From: Craspedostauros australis
Taxonomy: Eukaryota; Bacillariophyta; Bacillariophyceae; Mastogloiales; Achnanthaceae
DNA: 64,000 nt
Reading direction: 5' to 3'
NCBI GenBank assembly: GCA_026770025.1
Contig: JAMXDE010000004.1
Coordinates: 992,001 to 1,056,000, forward strand
The notes under the pieces: generated by a model
Told to the model about the DNA's origin: nothing
What the model saw: the letters and a program-made list of their open reading frames with translations, nothing else
Databases searched by the model: none
Position numbers and translations under genes: made by a program
Shown here: in pieces, positions 20,925 through 30,488 of the stretch
Layout: each line of letters begins with the position of its first letter
Numbering within the stretch: the stretch's first letter is position 1

Positions 20925-23900
20925 CTAGAGGTGTGATACATCAGTAAGCACGGAAACCTCGTCGTCCTCGGCGTCACCAGTGTCGCCATCGTTCCGACGT
21001 TCCAATCCTGTGGGAGGCCTTGGTGATATGTGCGTATCATCGCCGTGTGTCAATGCTTCAGTCGGGGCCGTGTGAACCGAGCTGCTGTGTGCTGATGCCA
21101 TTGTCTTTTGGTTTGCGTAGATCAAGTTGTAGTGGCTGCGGTAATCAAACGTTGGGAGCACCTTGCCTGTGATGGTATTCCGGATGATGCCGGTGCCCGA
21201 GTTGATGACCACCATCTTGTTGCCCTGGTCGCCATTCTGCCTCACATATAGCTTCTCGTTGATGAACTCTCCTCTTTCTTGTTTCAGATGCTCCAGTTTG
21301 AGGACAGCACCCCACTGCCCGTAGTACTCGTAGGAGCGAGTGAACATTTCAACGATGTCACTTTTCCTGCACAGCTTTGCGTTGGCCAGCATGTACTCAC
21401 CTGCCAACTCACACGCCAACGCCGCGTCATGAACGTGTCCGCAGTCAATGGAAGACACGGCGGCATCCTCATACGCTTGCTTCACCTTGTTCAGTTGCTG
21501 TGCTGTCGATGATGCATTCGTGACTGAGAGCAGCTCCGCTCGAAGCAGCAACGAACGGTTGATGCTTGAAAGTCCCTTCTTGCGGCACATCGTTCTGATC
21601 ATCTTCCTCATCTCGTTCAGCCGCTTCATGTACTTCTTCTGCCTTGTTTGACGGTACAGGGCAGCCGCTGTCAGTCCAGTGCACACGACGCGCTGAACCA
21701 CCCTTGCGTAAGAGGTATCGCCAGCCACAACCTTCTTGTGTCTCGTGATGATTGCTTCAGCAATGTCATACTTGTGGAACATGACGCAGAGCTGTAAAAT
21801 TATGGTGAAAGCCATCTGAACTTCGAGACTACCGAGTGAGCTGATGTCGCCAGACTCGCCGAAATCTCTGAACTCTTCCCAATCCACGGCCTCACGACCC
21901 AACAGGACGGATGAAAATCGTATACCTTGCTTGACAAAGCCGGTGGCTGATGAGATCTTGTACAGTCGCATCTGATCGACGAGTTCGGTGTAGGAACGAT
22001 AGATGTCTTGGAGCGGATAGCCTTCGGCCTGCGCAAGGAAGTTGCTTGTCTGCCAGCATGTCAGCGCATCGCTGAAGGTGCCGTGCTCCATGCTGGAGAT
22101 GTAGCATGGGATGTAGCCATTTACGAGAGGTCCTATTGGCTCGCTCCATGGATGAATATAGAGTGCGCAGAGGATATGTGCAATCCCTCTGAGGGATGGA
22201 CTCTTCGTCCTCTTCATGATCTTCACTGAAAGCCTCCCGAACCGCAAGGCGCTTTGTTCGTCTCCCAGCTTTCCCATGAAGAGACCGTAGTTTGCGAATG
22301 CCAAGCCTACATCCTCTGTGATACCATTCTTTTTCGACCAAAGCATGATGCTGAAGGTGGAAAGCAGGAAATGAACGGTATTTTGGCAGAAGAAGCTTCG
22401 GATGGATACCTCGCGGAGAAAGACGAGGGGGAGGATGTCGGTGGAGTTGGTCGCGAGGGGTTGGCACATGATCTCTTCATCCGATACTCGCTTCGCGTAC
22501 CTGCGCACCATCATCATCTTCCTCAGGACGTGCAGCCCGTACGACCCTTTGGGGTAGCTGCGCAGCGACTGGGTCACCTTGCGTCCCAATCGGAGGCTTT
22601 CCTGGTGCCTGTCTTGAGCTCCCAGGGCTTGGATCATGGAGACGTAGGTCGGCAGCTTTTCATTGAGCGTCTTAGCGTGGTCCAACACAGCTTGGCTCAA
22701 TTCGTATCCCAGCTCGTACCGACCCAGCGCCAACTCAATCCTCGCTCTGGATGTATGCAGCCGAAGGTTGAGCTTGTACTGACGATTCCAAGGTTCGCGG
22801 ATCTTCCTCACGGCAGTAGATGCCGATCTGTAGTACACCGAGGCCTGCGCCAGGGCCGCCATGGACAGAGCCAAGTCCCCGGCTTGCAGATTGAGCTTGG
22901 CGATGAAGAGATGATCCTTCGTCGGCACACTGTTCAGGTGATCCGCGGCAACGTACAGCAGCGTCTGATCGATGACTTGGCCGCCCGCGCTTAGCAATGG
23001 GTATGCATTGCTGTTATCATCGTTGTACTCGTCGTCTCCGAGTTCATTAGCGGCGGTCACATCATCAGTATCATCATCCTTATTGATAGTGGAGCGCGTC
23101 GATGGACGGCAGTACTCGAAGAGACACTTGCCGATTCTTGATTTGAGCTTGCAGCGATCCTCCCCGAACGGGACCGACTCGTATGCTGCCTGCTGGATGC
23201 GATCGTGGGCGAAGCAGTACGTGCTGCCTCCGGTAAAATTGGTCAGGAATCCTTGCAGCACGGCCTCCTCCAGAAGATGCTCGAGCTTCTCCGCGGAGAT
23301 GGTTGGCTCAGCTGTCGCGCACGCGTCGTCTCCGAGAGACATGAATGAAGCTGGTTGCGCATTGAGGACCATTCGGAGCGTGGATAGGTCGAATGTGGCG
23401 CGGATGTAAGCGGCACAGGCGAGAGCTGCCTTGAGCTGCGGGGAGAGCCGACTGAGCTTGTGAGACATGAGCTCGACGATGTTCCTTGCGAAAGGCAAGG
23501 CGTAGCTGTCGCTGCCTACGCTCCGGGCACTGCTGGCGCTGCTTCTAGAGGCGTTGCTTTGGGGCCAGTGCCATTCCCACTGGAAGGTGATGTGGCTGTA
23601 CGCAAGAATGTTGGTTTCTTGCAGCTGCTCCACCAGCTGGAGGGTGAAGAAGATGTTTCCCTCCGCACGTCCGTAGATCCTGGACGTGAACGGTTCCAGA
23701 TCCTCGACGGTGCGGTTGAGGAGGATCGAGAGGCACTCCGCAATCTCATGCTTCGTGTGATGAGCCAGCACCAGGTCCGTCCATGGCGAGGACACTTGAT
23801 GTTTGGAAGCAGACGTCTTGGTCGCGGATTCATGTTGAAGGTTGGAGCCTGCTGGCGTGCACAAACTCTCAATCATCTTCCTGAGCGGGTTGTCGTCGTT

Positions 23901-25121
23901 GAGATCCAAGAGCTCACCTGGGCTGTGAGGATTGGTGTCCTGGCGAACGGCACCGATCATGAGGAAGTACTTCAAATTCTTGTCGCAGAGGAAGGTCGAG
24001 ATGAGATCGATGCTGACTTGCGAAGACCATTGCAGGTCATCCAGGAAGAGGATGACCGGTCGCTGCTTCGTCGAGATGGCGTGGAGCAACGTTGTCAAGG
24101 TGTACCTTAGTTGATTCCACGCGACGTCGACCTTGGCCCCGAGCTGTTCCACTAGACGTTTCATCTGAGCGGAATCGGGAGCATCACTGGCGGACACCGA
24201 TGCCACAGATTGCTGTTGTTTGATGTCATCAATCGGGGCACCTTTTGCTGAAGGTTGCGACGGGTGCTGCTGAGAAGCTGATTCGTCAGTGGCTGGGTTC
24301 AACTGGGATTGTGGCACGCTGCTGATCTTGGCGTTGCCGGAGGAAAGCAAGGTGTGAATAGCCGGGACCAGCTTGCTGACGATGTTTGCTTTGGAACCGA
24401 GATGCTTGCGAATGCGGCGTCGGATCCGCTGTCGCTCTGCACTGGGGCTGTTCCCAACCTGCCGGCAGAAGTCGTTCAGGGCCTGGATGATGGCGGAGAA
24501 AGGGTCGCTGTCCTGGATGTGCTCATCGGTCTTGCCTTGGATGAAGTAAGGAAGCGATGGGATGTCTCCATTGTCTGCATTGTCTCCATTGTCTGCATCC
24601 TGTTGCAGATCCTTGACAAACTGGTTGATCATCTTCGTCTTTCCGGTTCCGCTGGCTCCTCGCACGAAGACCACAGGGGTGGAGCACGAAGCACCCTCAT
24701 ATGTATTCGTAGATTGGCCGGCGGTCGGAGATCCTGAATTGGGGTAGGCATCATTGTTGCTGTTGTTGTTGTTGTTGCTGCTATTGCCGTTCTCTGCCTC
24801 GTTACTCCGTTCCAGCATGCACTGATACGCATTGCGAAGCTTCTTGAGTTCAGCTTGACGTCCCATCAACGGGATGTTGGAGAGGTTGAGTTTGGTCTCG
24901 AGCTTGGCGCTGAGTTCCTCCTCATTGTACCCATCATCGTAGAAGTCCTTGCCTGACGTAAACATCTTTGATATATCCGTTGTGTGTGATGCATTCCTAG
25001 TAATAGCAATAGGACTGGTGTCAGTGTCAGTGTCAGACCCTGTCTCTGCGAGGACTCGTCCATCTGCGACCGCAGTCATGGCTTTGTCCATGCTCATTGC
25101 AGTTGTCATCGTTTTGCTCAT
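20925..25121 (-). CDS. ATPase-A: AAA_16/STAND-type ATPase with TPR-like C-terminal region
   Basis: 1,398 residues, one exon, ATG at 25121. After a low-complexity N terminus, the ATPase begins with the sensor-like PLMGRQAELKKLRNAY (about 86), Walker A GASGTGKT at 155-162, and Walker B VILFLDDLQW with Asp361/Asp362. The domain carries a DNSP-type variable insert (Asn/Ser repeats near 112-125 and 260-315). After about residue 560 the protein is alpha-helical throughout, with tetratricopeptide-like blocks (YRSASTAVRKIREPW, ARIELALGRYELGYELSQAVLDHA, ALQAYEDAA-type ends). This is the architecture of the COG3899 / MalT-like group of signal ATPases, here without the kinase, cyclase or histidine kinase parts often fused to it. 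It is homologous over its length to ATPase-C at 42078-46305. Such ATPases act as ligand-triggered switches in bacteria; the diatom role is unknown. Acidic C-terminal tail. Confidence 0.85.
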   Translation of the reverse strand: MSKTMTTAMSMDKAMTAVADGRVLAETGSDTDTDTSPIAITRNASHTTDISKMFTSGKDFYDDGYNEEELSAKLETKLNLSNIPLMGRQAELKKLRNAYQCMLERSNEAENGNSSNNNNNSNNDAYPNSGSPTAGQSTNTYEGASCSTPVVFVRGASGTGKTKMINQFVKDLQQDADNGDNADNGDIPSLPYFIQGKTDEHIQDSDPFSAIIQALNDFCRQVGNSPSAERQRIRRRIRKHLGSKANIVSKLVPAIHTLLSSGNAKISSVPQSQLNPATDESASQQHPSQPSAKGAPIDDIKQQQSVASVSASDAPDSAQMKRLVEQLGAKVDVAWNQLRYTLTTLLHAISTKQRPVILFLDDLQWSSQVSIDLISTFLCDKNLKYFLMIGAVRQDTNPHSPGELLDLNDDNPLRKMIESLCTPAGSNLQHESATKTSASKHQVSSPWTDLVLAHHTKHEIAECLSILLNRTVEDLEPFTSRIYGRAEGNIFFTLQLVEQLQETNILAYSHITFQWEWHWPQSNASRSSASSARSVGSDSYALPFARNIVELMSHKLSRLSPQLKAALACAAYIRATFDLSTLRMVLNAQPASFMSLGDDACATAEPTISAEKLEHLLEEAVLQGFLTNFTGGSTYCFAHDRIQQAAYESVPFGEDRCKLKSRIGKCLFEYCRPSTRSTINKDDDTDDVTAANELGDDEYNDDNSNAYPLLSAGGQVIDQTLLYVAADHLNSVPTKDHLFIAKLNLQAGDLALSMAALAQASVYYRSASTAVRKIREPWNRQYKLNLRLHTSRARIELALGRYELGYELSQAVLDHAKTLNEKLPTYVSMIQALGAQDRHQESLRLGRKVTQSLRSYPKGSYGLHVLRKMMMVRRYAKRVSDEEIMCQPLATNSTDILPLVFLREVSIRSFFCQNTVHFLLSTFSIMLWSKKNGITEDVGLAFANYGLFMGKLGDEQSALRFGRLSVKIMKRTKSPSLRGIAHILCALYIHPWSEPIGPLVNGYIPCYISSMEHGTFSDALTCWQTSNFLAQAEGYPLQDIYRSYTELVDQMRLYKISSATGFVKQGIRFSSVLLGREAVDWEEFRDFGESGDISSLGSLEVQMAFTIILQLCVMFHKYDIAEAIITRHKKVVAGDTSYARVVQRVVCTGLTAAALYRQTRQKKYMKRLNEMRKMIRTMCRKKGLSSINRSLLLRAELLSVTNASSTAQQLNKVKQAYEDAAVSSIDCGHVHDAALACELAGEYMLANAKLCRKSDIVEMFTRSYEYYGQWGAVLKLEHLKQERGEFINEKLYVRQNGDQGNKMVVINSGTGIIRNTITGKVLPTFDYRSHYNLIYANQKTMASAHSSSVHTAPTEALTHGDDTHISPRPPTGLERRNDGDTGDAEDDEVSVLTDVSHL

Positions 25122-28079
25122 TGGTACTCTAATATTATGTGATGTAATGTTCTGTAAAATTATATTATGGTCTTGCCTCGGATGTCAGCGATTGTGCATT
25201 TACTGAGGGATGCCGTCGTTCTTGGTGCTGCTGATCTTTTTGTGTTGATTGGGTCAGCCTTGGTTGTGGCTTGCTTTTGGAAGTGGTGGCGTGCCAACAC
25301 GAGCGTTGGTGTTGGCATTTGAGGAGAGTGTTGGTGACCATTTTGCGGCGCTGGCGCAACCAACTCTGCCTGGGCGCGGCTCCTCCTCGCGTTCCCATGA
25401 GTACTTGTTGGCCACATCCGAACACACTCGTGCAAGTACTTGTACTCGTGCTACTACTCGTAGCCGGACAACTATCTGCGCTACTACTATGTTCGTGCCA
25501 AGCCATGCTTACGGGTATATACGATGAATCACGCACAAGGAAGTGCAACGCGGAGGGGCGGCTCACGCGAGGCACAGCGCATGCCAAAATGGCTCCCCCA
25601 AAGGAAGGCACAGCGTCACCTACTTCTCTCCCTGGGTACTTCCGAGATGTTTGCGTTCCCCCTGGAGATGTTTGCGTTCCCGCAGTGTTGGATCGGGCAT
25701 CTGCTCATGCATTCACTCTTGATCGACCATGATTTGCTTTGGTGCCAAAGAGAGAGAGAGAGAGAGAGAGAGCGAAGGTCGTGGTTCGTTTTCGTCCTGG
25801 TCATCATCCATCTCTGTGTAACCTCTGTGATTGTTCCGCACCCAACCAACAAATCTTGTGCCATCTCAAACTGTCATTGTCTCGTCGTCTTTTTGCCCGT
25901 CGTTGTGACCCTTGGCTAGAACAGCAAAAAAGACAGGGAATAGCAAGACCCTAAAAGTACCTATCTCCAGACCGACTGCTACGTGCAGAACAGTTTGGAA
26001 TACGAGCGAATAAATCTTGAAGATGTTTGCGAAGTGAAGGCACTCTTTTTGCCTTCAAGCGCGCCTCTGCACTGCGTTCACCATGGTTCTACTTGCGCAG
26101 CAAGACTCCTCATGACTATGTCATGTGTGACCATCAGGGCTACAGGAGCGCAAGCCCTTCCAGAGTTCTTGGGAGCGAAGTGCCCGTTTCCTTGCGATCG
26201 CGCAAACGGTAACGAGACACAGTCGCCGGTTATTGTCTTGATGAACAGCTGCGAGTTCGCGTTTGTTTTGTTGGCGCACGTTTTGTTGGCGCGCGTTTCG
26301 TTTGCTCAACATGCAAACAAGAGAGAGAGAGAGAAATCAATCCAAGCCATGGTCGATGTTGTTGAAAATGACGCCATGGTCATGAAGCAATCCGAAACTT
26401 CATTTCTCTGGCGGCGTCTTTTCTTGTCCAGTGGATGGACTGCTGCATCCAGAGGTCGCACACACCTGTTCCTGGACGAATTCGCCCATGACACAAAGCG
26501 GATCGCTGTGCGGCATTCGAAGATCGCAGCAAGGGTCCTCGTCCCGTTTTCTGTCCAAGTGTCATGTGTACTCGTACCCGCACGATACGACCTGCAGATC
26601 ACATTTGACGCACCAACGACAACACAAGTTGTCGGGTTTTGGCCCCTTTTTCGCACTGGCTTGCTTGCTTTTGGGAGAAGCGGCGATTTCATATTCAGAG
26701 CGATTTAGCGTTGTCTCTCTCCGATCCGTCTTCTACGTCACAGGGAACGGATTGTAATGCAAAACCATTCACAACAGCGAGTGAAATTGTGTCGCAACAC
26801 GTGACTCTTGCTCCACAACACAACGTGATGGCTGTGCGGCACGCACCAGTAGCGCCACAACACAACGTGACAGCTCCGCGCCACAACACACCAATCGCGT
26901 GACAACGCACACCAATTTATAGAGCCCAAACATACTGGTTTTCACTTGTTAGCTGTTGTTGGCTGTGGGAGCTTGATTGCAAGTGGTCCAGATGGGAGTC
27001 TTCTGTTCCACAAGTAGTCAACTGAGAATACTGGTAGATGGTGAAGAAACATGCAGATTATGAGTGTTATTGCCATGCTTCCTTTCTTGGGCAGGATCTG
27101 TTGGAAATCCAGGGTTATACTTAGTACTAGAATCTAATCTGCTGTTAGAAACTGTACCATTTTAGAACTGTGAGCTCAATCTCATGTTCTCTTCCAAATT
27201 CATTTTCATAGCAGGCATTTGTTGCGGTGGCATCATGGGGTATCATGATGTTCCTCAGGTACTTCCCTCTTCATTCATCATGCCTTGCTTGTGAATCTTT
27301 GTTTGTTTTCCTCTGCGTCCTCGTCTTGGCATCTCATCGTTTGTGAAAGAGCACTATCAAAAAATCACGAGGGGAGAGCAAAAGCAAATTACCATGCCGT
27401 GATTCGAACCCGGAACCTCAGTGAGAAATACTGATGCTCTACTGTTGAGCTACAGGCGTTGCGATTGCTGATCCGAACACAAGTGAAATCTATAGATAGT
27501 GGGGGCTATGGGAGTAACGTAATTTGCACTATATGTATTTGTGCTGATAGTTTGTATCTGCATATTCGTAGCTGTCCACGTTCGCATGGTAGGAATCTGC
27601 AGTCCTGTGTGCTTGTCTGCCATATGTTTCGATCCTTCATCCCGTGACACCTCATCTCACGATTGGTGTCATCCTTGGTGATGTTCCAAACCTGTGGATG
27701 TTCTGATCCTTTCTGATGTTCCAAACCTGTGGCGTTTCTTGTCCATAGGAGGGGTGTGTGCTGCTCCCCAGAGGGGGTGCATCACTTGCCCATTGCCCTG
27801 CTGTCTGTTCTGACTGACATTGCTGTCTGCATGGTTGCCATGGTTGGTTTGGTATCAGGACCTCCTGATCTGGGTTTGGTGAGGTTCTTATATTGTCAGA
27901 GGACAGGCTACCCTTTCTTGTTAGTAAGACTGATATCAATCACGTTCGTCTTTATTCATGGCCGTGATGAATAAAATTCAAAGGTGTGACGAATAGTATC
28001 CAAAGGTGTGACGAATAATATTGGGAGGTGCGATAATCATTTATATCTTGACAAAGTTATACCCGCGATTCCTAACAAG
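25122..28079. other. Gene-poor, repeat-bearing stretch
   Basis: No convincing gene. Small direct repeats: GAGATGTTTGCGTTCCC twice at 25644 and 25665, (GA)n at 25750-25771, GTTTTGTTGGCGC twice near 26264-26292, CCACAACACAACGTGA twice near 26813 and 26863, GATGTTCCAAACCTGTGG twice near 27678 and 27716, and AAAGGTGTGACGAATA twice near 27980-28017. From about 26930 the DNA is visibly more AT-rich and looks like old mobile-element debris. A tRNA-like sequence lies at 27389-27459. Confidence 0.55.
27389..27459 (-). pseudogene. tRNA-like pseudogene (possible SINE head)
   Basis: On the minus strand, TAGCTCAACAGTAGAGC resembles the A box and D arm, TCAGT/ACTGA forms a perfect anticodon stem around a seven-base loop ATTTCTC (anticodon position TTC, which would read Glu), and GGGTTCGAATCAC gives the B box and T arm with one mismatch. 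The acceptor stem pairs at only three of seven positions and the D loop lacks GG. So it is a decayed tRNA or a tRNA-derived element, not a working tRNA. A T6 run (27364-27359) lies 24 bases downstream and could end Pol III transcription. Confidence 0.5.
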
Positions 28080-28656
28080 TATACACTATCAATAGTACTC
28101 TTAGGATGCATCATTCCAGATCCGAACTCGCATCTGCTCGTACTTGTGGCCATCAGCAAGAATACACTTCTCTCTGGAGGAGTATGGAGACCGCGCTTCA
28201 ATGGTATGGTATTCTGCATGGTATGATACGAGCTTCAGTACCGCTCTGCTCTAGTCGTATGGCATCGGAGAGAGTATCTTCGTATCACCAGATGAATGCC
28301 AACATGTGGCTTTAGCGTCATATAGTAGGTATCCAGTTACCGGCGTGAATCGCAGCCGTTCTTGCCGTGTACTTAGACTGCCAGCCTTCTCAGGCAACTC
28401 CGGTTGCGGAAGTAACCAAGTGAGAGAATACATGTTGATGTGTTGCTGTCTATTGATGCTATCGTCCTATTCTTGGAAGTGGCTGATTGATGATGAAGGG
28501 AAGAGCCCTGGTGGCAGATATCATAGCTGATCTGAACCGGGCAGCATCGTCTGTCGATTTGGGAAAAAGTTGGAAGTTGCAGAAACTGGAAGTGACAAAG
28601 ACTCGAAGATGCTCATGGCATGGACGCGCATGCAGGGATGGGTTGCTACATTCTAG
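28080..28656. repeat. Segmental duplication, copy B, left part
   Basis: Matches 16206-16783 of copy A with few changes. It is cut off at CTAG by the left end of the transposon and resumes at 34721. Confidence 0.95.
28653..28656. repeat. Target site duplication CTAG, left
   Basis: CATTCTAG here is followed by the element; CTAGTACAATTG follows the element on the other side. Copy A has a single CTAG at the same spot (CATTCTAGCACAATTG), which proves a 4-bp duplication on insertion. Confidence 0.93.
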
Positions 28657-28812
28657 GAGCCCCCCGAGTGAGTCGACCTGCACTCCGTTATTGGCCTCCA
28701 GAAATTTTCTCTCCTACATACTAACCAACCACATATTTGTAATCCTTGTAGGTCTAATACAAATAATTAACCGATGGATTTTTGAGTTAGATCCTATTTT
28801 AAGTTTTATGGA
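28657..28812 (+). repeat. Left terminal inverted repeat, 156 bp
   Basis: Outer 38 bp are identical to the complement of 34679-34716. The middle is diverged, and the inner part (AATAATTAACCGATGGATTT onward to TTTTATGGA) is again almost identical. The conserved outer and inner blocks with a diverged centre suggest two binding sites for the transposase. Confidence 0.93.
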
Positions 28813-30488
28813 CCGATGGATATGCGCAATTTTCGATCTCTTTCGGGTTTCAGCCTTTGACAACCGACTACATCGATCCAATTTAACCCTTTGCTGTTCT
28901 TTGTTTCAGCGACATTGTTCTGATTTTGAATTGTTTAGTCTCTTTTTCAGGTGTTCGGATGGGACCACCCAACAGTCCATCCACGATAGCACTAGTTGTG
29001 GAGTTTTGGGAGAAGCGGTGCATGCGCGTTTACATGCATTCAACCATGTGCTCGGCCGATCCGTCATCGACGTCACCCAACTAGATACGTCGTCACGAAA
29101 CACCAATGATATCACGATGCGCAACATCATCAGGTCTGCTTCGTCGTGGCGAAGTGGTTGAGTGGGGTTGGTACTCCTCAAGTGTTTTGTGTTGTGCTCC
29201 TTTCGGAGAGTTACTACAATTGGAGGTAAACCCCCGCATCCCCCAACATGTGAGGCCAGTTGAGAGTGGCAAACTCGACACACCAACATGACAATGGCGC
29301 AACACCAACAAAAATACCACAATGGCCGTCGAACGGTATGCTTGGCGCCGCACCAACCAGCCGGCCAATTCAAGATCCAAGCACATCGCCGTCATCTCCA
29401 CGCAGCGTTTGGTGGGTGGACGAACGGAGGCGGGAAGAGGGGTTGATTTGGGGCCGTCGTAGGCCCCAGAAATACGGCCACAATTTGGCTCCAAATCGGC
29501 TCGTTGGTTTTGGCCTGTGTACGCCACACACAGGTCATATCAGCGCCTACAGATGGGCAAGACGCCTCAGGAAGGGCAAGAAGAAGGCCCCCTCGAAGTT
29601 CGAGGCTCGCAGAGCACCGGGAAGGTCTCCGCGCGGAGAGAAAGGTGGTTTTTGGGAGTTTTGGTTGGGGCTCGCCTGGCACCAGTCGCGTGGCTTTGGC
29701 GGTGAGGGGCGATGGGAAGACGCCCCTCAATCGCCAAGGTACCCATACAAGATGCGTGCGGCATCATTTGAAGATGCACGTCGTGAAGCGTGCGCCACAG
29801 AGACGGTGTACAAGAGGCTGCAGCCGACCATATCTGCAGAATGGTCGTTGTTGGTGGGAGCAAAAAATGCCCAACCACATCATCATATGGAGGTGTACCG
29901 CGTCAGCCATGCACTCCCAGCCCATTCTGGATGCATCTGCCTGTCGCCATGGAGCGTGGTAATGCACGAGGGGCACAAGGAGGGGCTGCAAGGATCGTAT
30001 GGATGAGGTATGGACCCGTATCCATACCGCATCCGGATTGAAAATGATTTTTCGAAATCGCTCTGTTTCAGTGTGTGGCTGCATTGCTGCATGCAGAGCC
30101 GATGTCTGAGGCCAACCTTCATGGAGCGGATAGCTGGGGGGTATGCAGAGCGAATGATCTGATCAGTTTGCTGAAATGCAAGGATGATGATGATGATCAT
30201 GTGTGCTCATTGGAGGGCAACATTGTGCCATCGACCATTTTTTTTTCCGAATCCACCACACAACACACAGGAAACCAACATGACTTCCAAAATATTTTCA
30301 ATACTCATTTAACTTCGATATTCTGATCAACAGATAGCCAGGCGTCTGAGCGCAATGTTTAGTTTTAATTTTAAGCGATGTGTTGTTGAGATATGGCATG
30401 ACAAGCAGATATTGGATGTGCTTTTTGGATGGCCTCTAGACTCGTTTTAGTAGCATGGTCTGCCACCCACAAAACTCCACAACTAGTG
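28813..30488. other. Transposon left interior, no assigned gene
   Basis: No frame is convincing as a gene. A good acceptor (TCTCTTTTTCAG at about 28951) leads into a plus-strand reading DSTSCGVLGEAVHA near 28985. A matching DNTSCGVLWVADHA is coded on the minus strand directly after the transposase stop. The DNA identity between the two is CACTAGTTGTGGAGTTTTG (28990-29008 and 30470-30488, inverted). CGV around a cysteine is the pattern of the catalytic Cys of C48 (Ulp1-like) proteases, which some transposons carry. The part 29440-29760 is richer in G and C than the element ends. Confidence 0.4.

Larger units (their letters stand above)
16206..21150. repeat. Segmental duplication, copy A (intact, presumed source)
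   Basis: This block matches 28080-28656 plus 34721-39119 in the same orientation, nearly base for base. The left boundary is at a shared TATACA-x-TAT-x-AATAG sequence, 29 bases after the heat shock factor stop. The right boundary lies inside the coding region of ATPase-A, so copy A carries the whole gene and copy B only its last about 230 bases; hence copy A is the likely source. It contains SIT-A and the flanks of SIT-A. It also preserves the empty target site (CATTCTAGCACAATTG near 16777-16792) of the transposon that split copy B. Confidence 0.95.

Noticed and set aside
25983-26708. 241-codon plus-strand frame
   Set aside because: Spans short direct repeats, has no domain and no gene-like codon bias.
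27097-27360. Solo LTR of a copia-like element starting TGTTGGAAATCC
   Set aside because: No matching CA end, no 5-bp target duplication and no second LTR in the window.
29260-30006. 248-codon plus-strand frame in the transposon
   Set aside because: Arg/Gly-rich composition without a domain, overlapping equally open frames in other phases, so chance in GC-richer DNA is likely.
28990-30488. Nested CACTA-type element bounded by CACTAGTTGTGGAGTTTTG and its complement
   Set aside because: No 3-bp target duplication; the similarity extends outside the supposed ends and is better explained by a shared coding motif.
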